A stretch of DNA of 52,911 bases. Source: Candidatus Moraniibacteriota bacterium (lineage in GTDB: Bacteria; Patescibacteriota; Minisyncoccia; Moranbacterales; UBA1568). The notes under the pieces are model-generated. The model saw only the letters and a list, made by a program, of their open reading frames with translations, was not told where the DNA came from and did no database searches. A program made the position numbers and the translations under genes. The DNA is taken from the NCBI GenBank assembly GCA_903854995.1, contig CAINXS010000073.1:1-52911 (forward strand), given 5' to 3'. Numbering within the stretch: position 1 is the stretch's first letter; each line of letters begins with the position of its first letter. Of the stretch, positions 1 through 8,688 are shown piece after piece.

Positions 1-1
1 C

Positions 2-280
2 TTTCCTAAAAGCGAGATTTTCGGGCTCACGAGTCAGATTCGAAGAGCCGCGGTGTCGGTGCCTTCGAATATTGCCGAAGGCTTCAATAGACAATCTGCC
101 AAAGAAAAATCGAACTTTTATGCTATTTCTCAGGGTTCCGTGGGAGAGCTGGAGAGCCAGCTTCTCATAGCGAGAGATATAGGATTCTTGAAAACGACTG
201 ATTTCAAGGCACTCGCCGATCAGGCAATCAAAGTCCATAAGCTCCTCGTCGGTCTCATTCGCTCGACGAAAAGTCGTTGA
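2..280 (+). CDS. Four-helix bundle protein (23S rRNA intervening-sequence protein family), 5' truncated by window edge
   Basis: The frame is open to the first base of the window and reads FPKSEIFGLTSQIRRAAVS before the ORF-track start, so the gene begins outside. The signature SVPSNIAEG followed by an aromatic/Ser-rich helix and GELESQL is typical of the small four-helix bundle family first noticed in 23S rRNA intervening sequences (TIGR02436). Members are about 120 residues and form a bundle that assembles into pentamers; the molecular role is not established. What is visible matches the C-terminal three quarters of the family. It is followed by about 200 bp of repeat-rich intergenic DNA. 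Confidence 0.8.
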   Translation, partial: FPKSEIFGLTSQIRRAAVSVPSNIAEGFNRQSAKEKSNFYAISQGSVGELESQLLIARDIGFLKTTDFKALADQAIKVHKLLVGLIRSTKSR

Positions 281-484
281 CTTTTCATCCTCCCCTCCGA
301 GAAAGGAGGCCCTCATCCGCCTACCTTCGCCAAAGCGTCGGCGAGGTGAGGCCTTTCAGACACCTTCTCCCAGAAGGAGAAGAGGAATGCGGTTCTCTGC
401 CACTTCAGTTCCCTTCTCACTTCTTACTCCGCACTTCACACTTCAATTCCTCTCTTCGCTTCTCATTCCTCAATTTCCACTCCT
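281..484. repeat. Intergenic repeat tract: palindromic CCTCC/GGAGG element plus TTCTCACTTC low-complexity run
   Basis: This tract holds no convincing gene. Its first part (about 288-400) alternates CCTCCCC, GGAGG and an ACCTTCGCCAA...TCGGCGAGG segment that recurs in related form at 4586-4680. The second part (about 411-480) is a run of CTTCTCACTTCTTACTCC and CACTTCACACTTC units. Its reverse complement shares AGAAGTGAGAAG with the polA linker near 6870. The 119-residue ORF at 277 is made of this repeat and was not called. Confidence 0.6.
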
Positions 485-1390
485 ATGTCTTACCAGGAAT
501 CCCTCTCCAAATCGGTCCTGACCCCCGCGCAGGCGGAGGTATACGAAGCGCTTTTGTCACATGGGACGCAGACGGCCGGTGCGCTTGCGAGGAAAACGAG
601 CCTCAAGCGCGGGCTCACATACAAGGTGCTCGATGATCTTATCGAGATGGGACTCGTCGGGAAGGAAGAAGAAGAGGGGAAGGTCGCCGTCTTCTCCCCG
701 AAGCATCCTTCTGTCCTACGTGAACTCGTCGAATCCAGACGCAGGGCGCTCAAGGATGCCGAACTCTCGCTCGATGCGGCACTCCCTTCGCTCATCTCGA
801 ATTTCAACCTCGTCTCCGGTGCTCCTGGTGTGGAGATCTACGAGGGTCCGGAAGGAATAGAGAAAGTCCTGAATGATTCGCTGACGAGTAAGACGGTCAT
901 CTATACCTATGTTGATGTGGAATCGCTCGTGAAGCACATCGACGCGATCAATCGCCGATATGCGAACCGGCGGGACAAACTCGGCATAGAAAAACGGGCC
1001 ATACTTCCGGATACGGCGTACGCCCGTGAATATCTGAAGGACTATCATCGACAGGTGACCGACGTGAAACTGATATCCGCCGCGAAAGCGGCCCCGTTCC
1101 AGAGCGCGCTCGAAATCTATGACGGAAAAGTCGCGTATATCACGTTTACGGAGTCGAAGATGATCGGCGTGATCATTCATGACCCGTCGCTCTATCTGCT
1201 GCACAAATACGTGTTCGAGGCGTTATGGGGGATGACTCCCGCTTATGGCGTCCCCGCGGCGGCGACGGAATCAGCCCGAATATCGGATGCGGTGGAGAGG
1301 GAAGGCGAAGAGTCCGCCGAATCGGCATCGGCACCGAAACCGTTCGAGGAGGGAAAGTACGATGATGACGAGTATTTCGTAAGACTGTAA
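485..1390 (+). CDS. TrmB-type transcriptional regulator
   Basis: A 301-residue protein. Residues 12-70 form a winged helix-turn-helix (LTPAQAEVYEALLSHG, then TAGALARKTSLKRGLTYKVL and the wing) of the TrmB/sugar-specific type. A short coiled linker (around SRRRALKDAEL) leads to a C-terminal domain of about 150 residues containing GVEIYEGPEGIEKVL and ALEIYDGKVAYITF, as in the PLD-like effector domain of TrmB relatives. The last 40 residues are acidic and probably disordered. It has the same architecture as the regulator at 45599. Target and ligand cannot be read from the sequence; no obvious operator was seen upstream, which is repeat. It converges on the gene at 1410-4463. Confidence 0.8.
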   Translation: MSYQESLSKSVLTPAQAEVYEALLSHGTQTAGALARKTSLKRGLTYKVLDDLIEMGLVGKEEEEGKVAVFSPKHPSVLRELVESRRRALKDAELSLDAALPSLISNFNLVSGAPGVEIYEGPEGIEKVLNDSLTSKTVIYTYVDVESLVKHIDAINRRYANRRDKLGIEKRAILPDTAYAREYLKDYHRQVTDVKLISAAKAAPFQSALEIYDGKVAYITFTESKMIGVIIHDPSLYLLHKYVFEALWGMTPAYGVPAAATESARISDAVEREGEESAESASAPKPFEEGKYDDDEYFVRL

Positions 1391-1409
1391 TGTATCGCCA
1401 CTATCGGAG

Positions 1410-4400
1410 CTATGATGCGGCAATAGCGTGATCATTCATCGGTCGATCTTTTTGCGGACGCGGATGTTCGAAAACGGCGGTTACGTCGCCGGGATTTCCG
1501 GGTACGGGGAGTGTATGTGTCAGCACCCAGTTATTTTTCAGCCGATCCTGAGAAACTGCCCCCATATCGTTCCGTGTATGCCGTTCGCTTTTGATGTATC
1601 CACGCGGAGATCCCTTGGATCGCAATTGCTCGGCGATGGCTCCGTCCACGCGGAGTCGTTTGGTGATGAGCGTATCATTCATCTTCGGATCGAGACGGAT
1701 GTTGAAATAGAGCCGGTCGACGACCTGTTCCACGCCGGTCGCGACGAAGCCACGTCTTTCGAGGTAGTAGGCGCTTATCGGAAGTGACGTATCCGCGACG
1801 GCTTCGAGCACGGCATCTGTGCCCTCTTTCTCGAAACACTTGTCGAACAAGGCGTTGCCAAGTTTCAGATGTTGAAGTTCCGTCTTCGTGTTGAATGAAC
1901 CGAAATATTTGCGAATGCGTCCGTCTTCCGTTTTTCCGATATCTTCGAAGCGGATATATCCGTCAATATGCCCATTTCGTTTCAAGAGATAGAAGCGGAC
2001 CCCTTTTTTTTCGAAGGCATCATCAAGGCTCTCGAGAATATGTCGTCGGAATTTCTCGGAGTATCCCTTCGAAGCAGGATAGTTCTGATCATAGAGGTCG
2101 CGCATTTCACTCTTTTCCGTTTGCGTCAGATCTTCGGCGGCGATCGAAACGAGTTCCATCGAAGCTATTTCTGAGAGATCCGGCATTTCTCCATTGTGCG
2201 AAAGCGTGGAGAGCGCTTCCTTGAACAGTTCCGTCCCGACCTGAACGCGTTCGAGTCTGCGTAGGAGCCCGTTTTGATTGCCACCGGCGGTAGTTGAGAA
2301 CTCCACCAGCAGGGCTCGTCCATCGCGAAGAAGATTCGCGGCGATGTCACCCGATACCTTGTACAGTGTTTCTTGCGGAACGTGCGGAAACTCGGTTCGC
2401 ATATAGTCCGTCACCGAATCCGTGTCCTTCGTAATCTCGGCGTACTTTTGGAGAATCGGTCCGAGAGTCTCCGTATCGAGACGCTCGGCGAGCGAGAGAA
2501 TCGTCTCGCCGTATTCGGGACTCTCCGCGGTTGCGAGGAAGGAATACGCGAGGTCGTCGGAGATATCCTCGTGTTTCCCGAGCGCGAGCCGGAATCGCTC
2601 GGCATCGGATGTCTTCTCCTTGCCTCGGAAGGAGAGGAAGTGTATCTGGGCTCGCAGCGGAAGCTTCGAGAAATCCATGCCGAGGAGGTCTTTCGCGTTC
2701 GGTGAATGGAGTGCCTGAATGAGGCGGAGCGATTCCGGGTCGATGACGCCAAACGGATCCAGAGTCGGATCTTTTTGTATTTTCTCGTAACTGTTTAAGT
2801 GGGTTTTTATGAACGCCTCGGCTTCTTCCGCGGATTCGAGCTTTCTGTCTAGGTAGGTGAGGAGGTCTCTTCTGAAGGTCTCACCGCGCGTGAGAATTAT
2901 GTCGAGCAGAGCGTCGATATGCTTCTCCGTCTCCTCGAGCTCTTTATTTTGTGCGCGTGATTGAAATGTTTGACTGAGGTGTTCGTTGAGGTCTGTTGTA
3001 TCCTGCTTGAGAAGGGAATGAATTGTTTCGGGAAGAGTCTCGGCGAGTCCACTTCCATCGGACTGTCCTTCCTTATGCTTTCTAGCAATTTCTTCGATTT
3101 GAGCCTTCAGTACGTCCTGTTTGGCTTCAAAATTTCTTTCAAGAGTCTGTGTCTGTTCCCAATCTTCTTCGAGAAGGTGATCGAGTTCTTTTTTCAGTTC
3201 GAAATACGCTTTCCAGAACGGTTCGTCCAGAGCGTTTGATATTTTTGAAAATTCTCGTGCGAGCGAGTCGGAGTCAGGCCGCATCTCTTCTTCGAAAAGC
3301 GCCTTTTCTACCTCAGAAAGAACATAATGAATCTCAGTAATCGAGTTAAAAGGCATTTTCCGTAGTTCTCGGCGCAGGTCGGTAATCGCGGACCAATCCG
3401 TCGATGGAGCCATACTCTCGAATCGGTCCAATCGTTCCGATGGTGCATGAGCGATGTATCTTGGAAAGCCTGGTCCGTCAAAAAACGCGATCGCATCCGT
3501 AGCGACGCGCCCGGCGAAATAATGGTAGGGAAGCTGCTTATCCGGAATGACGCTTTTTTTCAGGAATTCAGCAGAAGATTCCTCTTCATTAAAGAGAGAT
3601 TCTCCATATTCGAGAAAAGCCTCCCCGCCGGCTTCATCACATTTGTACCAGTACGCTTCCTGGTCGGCGAGCCGGTTCAGGGCAGAGAGGCGTATCGCGG
3701 CGATGTCGGTATCGGCGAGACGCTCGAGTACGAAACGGAATCGCTTCCGATATTCTTCGCGAACGTTTTTTGGCGGTTCGAAATCGTCTTCATCCAGAGA
3801 TATCGGGACAGGAAGGAAACGGATGATGTCTATCCGTTCTCCAGGAGAACGTTCCGAGAGATCGTCCGCAAAGTTTCGGAGATCAGATTCGTTCATGGAC
3901 GCGAACCGGTCGGCAAAATAGGTTCTCATGAGCGGGAACGGCGTTTCTATTGCCGGTTCCGAAATCCCGGCGCTTCGCTCGTAATCGGTATAGACGGAAA
4001 TGAAACCGGTATCGTCGAGATTCTCGAGTGCCCAGTAATCGAGTCGAGAATTTTCCGATAGGGATTCCTGGAAGCGAGCCATCACTTCCCGGTCATCCGA
4101 GTGTTCCCGCATGGTGTTGATGACCTCATGCAGAAATGTCTCGGTCGCGATCGAGCCTATGCCGATATTCCTGCTGTCCGCTTCGGACGTGGCATTCCCC
4201 GGCCGATTCGCTGAGAGGGCTTCCTCAAATCCGGACTGCCTGCAATGCTCGATGAAGTCCGATTCGGTATCCGGGCCGTATTCCGGGAAGCGATTCTCCA
4301 GATACTGCTGTATCCATTCCCGGAGCGCCTCAATCCGTTCCCGATGTTCGGCTTCCGTATGCGATATATTGTCGTTTCGTTCATCGGAAAAATCCCGATT

Positions 4401-4463
4401 CGGCGCGGTCGGAACGGGTGCGATTCTTTCGATGCTCTGAGAGGGAACAGGAACTTCTTTCAT
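1410..4463 (-). CDS. Large protein of unknown function with C-terminal GNAT acetyltransferase-like domain
   Basis: A 1017-residue protein without signal peptide or membrane segment. The first 730 residues are acidic, mostly helical, with coiled-coil stretches around 420-570 (for example LLEEDWEQTQTLERNFEAK), and match no family I recognise. From about residue 745 to 930 the pattern of a GNAT fold appears: MRDLYDQNYP, a central strand VRFYLLKRNGHIDGYIRF, a helix after KTELQHLKLGNALFDK in the CoA-loop position, and YYLERRGFVATG near the end. I infer N-acyltransferase activity or a degenerate GNAT; the substrate is unknown. The ATG lies 6 nt after a TAAAAT box, so the transcript may be leaderless. 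Confidence 0.75.
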   Translation of the reverse strand: MKEVPVPSQSIERIAPVPTAPNRDFSDERNDNISHTEAEHRERIEALREWIQQYLENRFPEYGPDTESDFIEHCRQSGFEEALSANRPGNATSEADSRNIGIGSIATETFLHEVINTMREHSDDREVMARFQESLSENSRLDYWALENLDDTGFISVYTDYERSAGISEPAIETPFPLMRTYFADRFASMNESDLRNFADDLSERSPGERIDIIRFLPVPISLDEDDFEPPKNVREEYRKRFRFVLERLADTDIAAIRLSALNRLADQEAYWYKCDEAGGEAFLEYGESLFNEEESSAEFLKKSVIPDKQLPYHYFAGRVATDAIAFFDGPGFPRYIAHAPSERLDRFESMAPSTDWSAITDLRRELRKMPFNSITEIHYVLSEVEKALFEEEMRPDSDSLAREFSKISNALDEPFWKAYFELKKELDHLLEEDWEQTQTLERNFEAKQDVLKAQIEEIARKHKEGQSDGSGLAETLPETIHSLLKQDTTDLNEHLSQTFQSRAQNKELEETEKHIDALLDIILTRGETFRRDLLTYLDRKLESAEEAEAFIKTHLNSYEKIQKDPTLDPFGVIDPESLRLIQALHSPNAKDLLGMDFSKLPLRAQIHFLSFRGKEKTSDAERFRLALGKHEDISDDLAYSFLATAESPEYGETILSLAERLDTETLGPILQKYAEITKDTDSVTDYMRTEFPHVPQETLYKVSGDIAANLLRDGRALLVEFSTTAGGNQNGLLRRLERVQVGTELFKEALSTLSHNGEMPDLSEIASMELVSIAAEDLTQTEKSEMRDLYDQNYPASKGYSEKFRRHILESLDDAFEKKGVRFYLLKRNGHIDGYIRFEDIGKTEDGRIRKYFGSFNTKTELQHLKLGNALFDKCFEKEGTDAVLEAVADTSLPISAYYLERRGFVATGVEQVVDRLYFNIRLDPKMNDTLITKRLRVDGAIAEQLRSKGSPRGYIKSERHTRNDMGAVSQDRLKNNWVLTHTLPVPGNPGDVTAVFEHPRPQKDRPMNDHAIAAS

Positions 4464-4469
4464 ACCGAC

Positions 4470-4478
4470 ATTTTATCA
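4470..4478 (-). promoter_or_regulatory. Extended -10 box, probable leaderless promoter of the GNAT gene
   Basis: On the minus strand TGATAAAAT is followed by GTCGGT and then the ATG of the 1017-residue protein. A -10 box ending 6 nt before ATG puts transcription start at or next to the start codon. No ribosome binding site is visible. Confidence 0.5.
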
Positions 4479-4687
4479 TCCAGAGGGATGAGGGGGAAGG
4501 ATGGCGATCTGAGTAGAAAGTGGTAGGTAGAAGGAAGTGGGTAGTAAAAAAAAAGGGGGGGTAGCGCGTAGTGTGGAAATACAGAAGCCCCCCTCTCCCT
4601 CTGGGAGAGGGTCGGGTGAGGGTTCCCTTGGTTCACCCACCTTCGCCAAGAATTCGGCGTGGCGAGGGAAGTGAAGGGGTGTTGTGT

Positions 4688-4727
4688 CAAAAGAAAAGCC
4701 GGCGCGGTCTTTGGGACGCGTCGGCTT
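4688..4727 (-). terminator. Rho-independent terminator of the 4749-5486 gene
   Basis: On the minus strand AAGCCGACGCG pairs with CGCGCCGGCTT (one mismatch) around a short loop, followed by TTTTCTTTTG. It lies 20 bp past the stop codon. Confidence 0.75.
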
Positions 4728-4748
4728 GGTTGGTTGCAGTTTGGTCGG

Positions 4749-5486
4749 TTATCGGATACCGAACAGGAATCTCAACCCGCTGCCTAAAAATCTGATAGAC
4801 AGTTCCAGGCATGCGATGTGCAATTTTCCGATATTTAGCACCATGTCGGAGAATGATTCTCCGAGTGTCTGATACGCGCCCTTGGCAGATGGCGATACCT
4901 CTTTGGGCGTGTCCGCTTCCTTTGGTTCGATCGGGATTTTAGTTTCCTCTCGCACTTCATATATGGCGTTGTGGATGCTATTCCTACCATATAAGGTTGC
5001 TTCCGGCTGCGAGGGGCCGCTTATGATCTTGATCGTCCTGATCTCGCGGAAGACATAGTAATCCTCGAGAATCTCCTGGATATATTCCCGTACGCCTGCC
5101 CACTCGGGAGAAATCTCCATGTCTTCTCGTTCTCCGGGGCTGATACGGCGGAACTCGTCCCGGTACTTGCCGGTTAGTAAGAGGACCACGCTGGTATCAA
5201 TGGTAGGATATGATTCCAGAGACAGTTCGGCCCACAGGTTGCATTTGTTGATAACTCGGGCACTGACCAGCAGGAATAACCTTTGATCAGGATAGCTTTC
5301 CTTGAACGTCCGTATTCCTTCCCCATTCGGATCGACTCCGTACCAGTTGAGACATTCACGGAACGGTTTCTGCATGATGATGCATCCGGCTATGCCGTAG
5401 GCGATGATCATACCAGTTTTTGCCTCGTTTTGTTCTTCGTGAGTCATGATGCTTGTGATTTGATTTGTAAGATGCTGTTTTCCCAT
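4749..5486 (-). CDS. Hypothetical protein
   Basis: A 245-residue protein of no family I recognise. It is probably soluble, with one hydrophobic patch near residues 24-40 (TGMIIAYGIAGCIIM), a central part resembling an alpha/beta nucleotide- or phosphate-binding fold only in composition (QRLFLLVSARVI, TSVVLLLTGKY), and an amphipathic C-terminus with GSGLRFLFGIR. The start is uncertain: ATG at 5486 or at 5447 (MTHEEQNEAKTG), neither with a clear Shine-Dalgarno. It is monocistronic, with a near-consensus promoter about 230 nt upstream and a strong terminator just downstream, so the gene is real and has a long leader. Confidence 0.6.
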   Translation of the reverse strand: MGKQHLTNQITSIMTHEEQNEAKTGMIIAYGIAGCIIMQKPFRECLNWYGVDPNGEGIRTFKESYPDQRLFLLVSARVINKCNLWAELSLESYPTIDTSVVLLLTGKYRDEFRRISPGEREDMEISPEWAGVREYIQEILEDYYVFREIRTIKIISGPSQPEATLYGRNSIHNAIYEVREETKIPIEPKEADTPKEVSPSAKGAYQTLGESFSDMVLNIGKLHIACLELSIRFLGSGLRFLFGIR

Positions 5487-5715
5487 TTCAACCCGCCACG
5501 TGTTGCCGGACTGGAATGGGAAAGGGATCGAAGGAGGGAGTGAAAGAAATTCGTTGATTCCGTTCTCCGTGCGATCCCTTGTAAACCGATGGTATGACTG
5601 CCTTGTGGCGATCCTCCGTGCCTACTTGATTCGGCGAAGGATTCGAAGTCTTTCCATCCTTCCCTCCCTAATCGATTGGAAGGGGCGAACCCGTTTCCGA
5701 AAGAACCACTCCGGA
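5487..5715 (-). promoter_or_regulatory. Long (about 230 nt) 5' leader of the 4749-5486 gene
   Basis: The minus-strand promoter at 5723-5751 predicts transcription start near 5716, leaving about 230 nt before the first ATG. The leader contains pairable stretches (GTTCCGG with TTCGGAAAC; CCTTCC with GGAGGGAAGG) and no good ORF. I do not recognise it as a known riboswitch, RNase P RNA, tmRNA or SRP RNA. It may be a cis-regulatory leader or contain an unrecognised small RNA. Confidence 0.35.
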
Positions 5716-5722
5716 ACGATTC

Positions 5723-5751
5723 AGTATAGCATGTTTCCTTAGAAAAGTCAA
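5723..5751 (-). promoter_or_regulatory. Sigma70-type promoter (TTGACT-17-TATACT)
   Basis: On the minus strand TTGACT is followed by a 17-nt spacer ending in ATGC and then TATACT, giving both a -35 box and an extended -10. It points to the 4749-5486 gene. Confidence 0.8.
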
Positions 5752-5826
5752 TCATGGCTTCATAATGCCGAAAATCTGAGTGCGTTCGTCGTGACGGCGT
5801 CGTTTTCGGAATTTCGCGTTTTGCGG

Positions 5827-5855
5827 TTTACTTTTTCCATTAAAAGGGATGTAAT
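5827..5855 (+). promoter_or_regulatory. Possible promoter of polA (TTTACT-17-TGTAAT)
   Basis: TTTACT and TGTAAT are separated by 17 nt, about 70 nt upstream of the polA ATG. The hexamers are only partial matches, so support is moderate. An ACAACTCACAACTGACG repeat lies between it and the gene. Confidence 0.35.
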
Positions 5856-5923
5856 GGATACGGCTGACAACGAACAACTCACAACTGACGACGACAGAGG
5901 GCCTTTCTGGAAACAATACGAGT

Positions 5924-8635
5924 ATGGCGAAGAAATCCGACGAAAAAATACTGGTGCTCCTGGACGGAAACGCGCTTATTCATCGCGCGTATCATGCGTT
6001 GCCGCCTTTGACGAATAAGGCCGGGCAGGCGGTCGGGGCGGTGTATGGCGTGGCGATGACCCTTTTGTCCGTTTTGGAGAAGTTTCATCCCGAATATATC
6101 GCGGCGTCTTTTGACTTGGCTGCGCCGACGTTTCGTCACGAGGCGTACGCGGAGTATAAGGCGACACGGCAGAAGGCCCCAGATGACCTCTACGAGCAGA
6201 TCCCGCTCGTGAAGGACCTGGTGCGCGCGTTCAATATCCCGATCTATGAGAAGGAAGGCTACGAGGCGGACGACTGCGTGGGGACGATCGCGAAGCAGGC
6301 GGCCGCGCGGGGGATCCCGACGGTCATCGTGACCGGCGACAACGATGCCTTGCAGCTCGTGACTCCCCTGGTGAAGGTCTTCGCGCTTCGCAAGGGAGTG
6401 AAGGATATCGTGCTCTATGATGAAGCGGCCGTGCGGGAGAAGTACGGATTCCCCCCGTCCGCGATTCCCGACTATAAAGGGCTTGCGGGAGACAGTTCGG
6501 ACAATATCCCCGGGGTTGCCGGAATCGGCGCGAAGACCGCGACGGATTTGCTCCGGGAATTCGGGTCTCTCAAAAAAGTTTACGACTCCCTGGACGAGGT
6601 GAAGGAATCGGTTCGGAAAAAGCTGTCCGCGGACAAGGAGATGGCATTCTTTTCGAAGGAACTCGGAACGATCGACACGGCGGCGCCGGTCACATTCGAC
6701 CCGCAGGCATGCGTGGCCCGGGATTTCGACTTGGCGGCCGTTTCCGAATTCTTCAAGTCGATGGGATTTTACAGTCTGTTGAAGAGGATACCGGAGAACA
6801 AACTCACAACTCACAACTCACAACTCACAACCGGGAACGACGGTCAGATAACAGGGGTATCGGGAGAAGGGAGAAGTGAGAAGTCGGAAGCGAGGAGGGG
6901 GGGAGTCGAAAAAAGAAGGACTGGAAAGAATGTCCGAGTACGCCTATTGAAGACGGCGGCGGAGGTGGAGGCGTTCTTCAAGGGGGCGAAGGATAAGCCG
7001 GTCGCGGTGCGTATCGTCGTAGGCGAAGCGTCGCTTTTCGGGGGTGCCGGTATCGCGACGGTCGAGCTTGCGCATGAGACCGGGGCGGTCATTGTGGAAT
7101 GGAGCGAGGAAACGAAGCCCTCTATGAAGGCGTTTTTTTCCGATGCGACCGCCCCAAAGATATTCCACGACGCGAAGGTTGCATGGCACGAGCTTCGACG
7201 CGAGGGTATCGTCCTTGCGGGTATCGCTTCGGATACGATGATTGCGGGGTATCTGTTACAGGCCGGCGCGCGGATCGAGCTCGAGCACCTGTTGCATGAG
7301 GAATTCGGAGACAGGTCGTTCGGGACCGTCGCCGAAGGGATTTATCGGCTTGCGGCGCGGCTTCGTGAAAAGATGGAGACGGTATCGGGGGAGCAGGTCG
7401 GACCATGGACACTCGGGCGTCTGTTCACGGATGTCGAGATGCCGCTCATTCCGATCCTTGCGGAAATGGAGGCGACGGGCATACGGCTCAACACGGGGAA
7501 ATTCCGTGAGCTCTCGGACGAGCTTGGCGGGGAGATACGGCGGATCGAAAAAAAAATTTACGATCTTGCCGGAAAAGAATTCAATGTCAATTCGACGAAG
7601 CAGCTTGCCGAGGTGCTCTTTACCGATCTGCATATCCCGACGGCCGGACTGAAGCGGACGAAGACCGGCATTTCCACGGCATCTCCCGAGCTGGCAAAAC
7701 TCAAGGAATACCCTATCGTCGGCCTCGTAGAGGAGGAGCGTGAGCTGTTCAAGCTGAAAACGACGTATCTCGATGCGTTTCCCTCGCTTGTGGACGCGCA
7801 GTCCCGGATCCACACGACGTATCAGCAGGCGGTGACGGCCACGGGACGGCTTTCTTCGACAGATCCGAACCTGCAGAATATTCCCGCCCGGGAGAAGTGG
7901 AGCCGGGGCATTCGCGGGGCATTCGAAGCGGAGCCCGGCCGAGTGCTTGTCGGCGCCGATTATTCGCAAATCGAGCTCCGGGTCATGGCACATGTGAGCG
8001 GGGACGAAGCGCTCGTGTCCGCGTTCGCGATCGGTGAGGATATCCACAGCACCACGGCGTCCGCCGTGTACGGGGTCCCGGTCGCCGATGTGACCAGCGA
8101 CATGCGTCGGCAGGCGAAGGTATTCAACTTCGGACTCATGTACGGGATGAGTGCGTACGGACTCTCGCAAAGTCTTGGTATCACGCCGGCTGAAGCCGCG
8201 GAATTCATCGACACCTATTTCAAGAAGTTTCCGGGCGTGACGTGCTACATGGAAGGAATGAAGGAGAGCGCCCGAGAGAAAGGGTTCGTCGAGACGGAAC
8301 TCGGTCGCAGGAGATACGTGCCGGAAATATTGAGCCAGAACCGCAACCTTTCACAGGCGGGCGAGCGTATGGCGATCAATATGCCGATACAGGGCCTTGC
8401 CGCGGATATCATGAAGCTCGCCATGATCCGTATAGCCGGGGTGCTTCCGAAATACGGGGACTCCGTCCGGATGCTCCTTCAGGTTCACGACGAGCTGATT
8501 TTCGAAGTGGAGGAAAGCATCGCGCCCGAATTCGCGATGCTCATCAAGCGGAGCATGGAGTCCGCGTACGCGCTTCGCGTACCGCTCATCGCCGAGACGG
8601 CGGTCGGAAAGGACTGGGGGGAACTGAAAGGGTAG
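5924..8635 (+). CDS. polA: DNA polymerase I
   Basis: A 903-residue enzyme for gap filling and primer removal. Residues 1-290 are the 5' nuclease (LLDGNALIHRAYHALPPL, GYEADDCVGT, TGDNDALQLV, DSSDNIPGVAGIGAKTA). Residues about 345-520 correspond to the 3'-5' exonuclease fold but lack the catalytic Asp-Glu of motif I (PVAVRIVVGEASL), so proofreading is probably absent, as in Taq polymerase. The polymerase domain is complete: motif A GADYSQIELR, motif B RRQAKVFNFGLMYG, motif C VHDE. Residues about 292-338 are an odd linker encoded by AACTCACAAC repeats and AGAAGTGAGAAG, sequences otherwise seen between genes here. A GC-rich hairpin follows the stop codon. Confidence 0.97.
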   Translation: MAKKSDEKILVLLDGNALIHRAYHALPPLTNKAGQAVGAVYGVAMTLLSVLEKFHPEYIAASFDLAAPTFRHEAYAEYKATRQKAPDDLYEQIPLVKDLVRAFNIPIYEKEGYEADDCVGTIAKQAAARGIPTVIVTGDNDALQLVTPLVKVFALRKGVKDIVLYDEAAVREKYGFPPSAIPDYKGLAGDSSDNIPGVAGIGAKTATDLLREFGSLKKVYDSLDEVKESVRKKLSADKEMAFFSKELGTIDTAAPVTFDPQACVARDFDLAAVSEFFKSMGFYSLLKRIPENKLTTHNSQLTTGNDGQITGVSGEGRSEKSEARRGGVEKRRTGKNVRVRLLKTAAEVEAFFKGAKDKPVAVRIVVGEASLFGGAGIATVELAHETGAVIVEWSEETKPSMKAFFSDATAPKIFHDAKVAWHELRREGIVLAGIASDTMIAGYLLQAGARIELEHLLHEEFGDRSFGTVAEGIYRLAARLREKMETVSGEQVGPWTLGRLFTDVEMPLIPILAEMEATGIRLNTGKFRELSDELGGEIRRIEKKIYDLAGKEFNVNSTKQLAEVLFTDLHIPTAGLKRTKTGISTASPELAKLKEYPIVGLVEEERELFKLKTTYLDAFPSLVDAQSRIHTTYQQAVTATGRLSSTDPNLQNIPAREKWSRGIRGAFEAEPGRVLVGADYSQIELRVMAHVSGDEALVSAFAIGEDIHSTTASAVYGVPVADVTSDMRRQAKVFNFGLMYGMSAYGLSQSLGITPAEAAEFIDTYFKKFPGVTCYMEGMKESAREKGFVETELGRRRYVPEILSQNRNLSQAGERMAINMPIQGLAADIMKLAMIRIAGVLPKYGDSVRMLLQVHDELIFEVEESIAPEFAMLIKRSMESAYALRVPLIAETAVGKDWGELKG
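6800..6936 (+). repeat. Intergenic-type repeat sequence inside polA (interdomain linker)
   Basis: Four AACTCACAAC units, then TCAGATAACAGG and GAGAAGTGAGAAGTCGG, all in frame. TCAGATAACAGG occurs (reverse strand) in the intergenic region near 38450, the ACAACTSAC unit upstream of polA and at 12402, 38453 and 47602, and AGAAGTGAGAAG in reverse at 411-440. Confidence 0.7.
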
Positions 8636-8651
8636 GACGGAAGTGACGGAT

Positions 8652-8681
8652 GGCGCGGATCGGAGTCCGCGCCTCCGTTTT
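8652..8681 (+). terminator. Probable polA terminator
   Basis: GGCGCGGA pairs with TCCGCGCC over a 6-nt loop, followed by TCCGTTTT. The T-run is short. Confidence 0.5.
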
Positions 8682-8688
8682 CGAGTCA

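Larger units (their letters stand above)
4464..4748. repeat. Intergenic repeat-bearing region (285 bp)
   Basis: No gene was found. About 4500-4565 is a purine-rich GTAGGTAGAAGG-type low-complexity run. About 4586-4680 is a palindromic element (CCCTCTCCC/GGGAGAGGG, then CACCTTCGCCAA...TCGGCGTGGCGAGG) related to the tract at 288-400. The remainder is the terminator of the next minus-strand gene. Confidence 0.55.

Noticed and set aside
5444-5755. 103-residue minus-strand ORF MIDFSKETCYTESF upstream of the 4749 gene
   Set aside because: It overlaps the promoter itself, so it could not be translated from that transcript, and it has no protein-like features.
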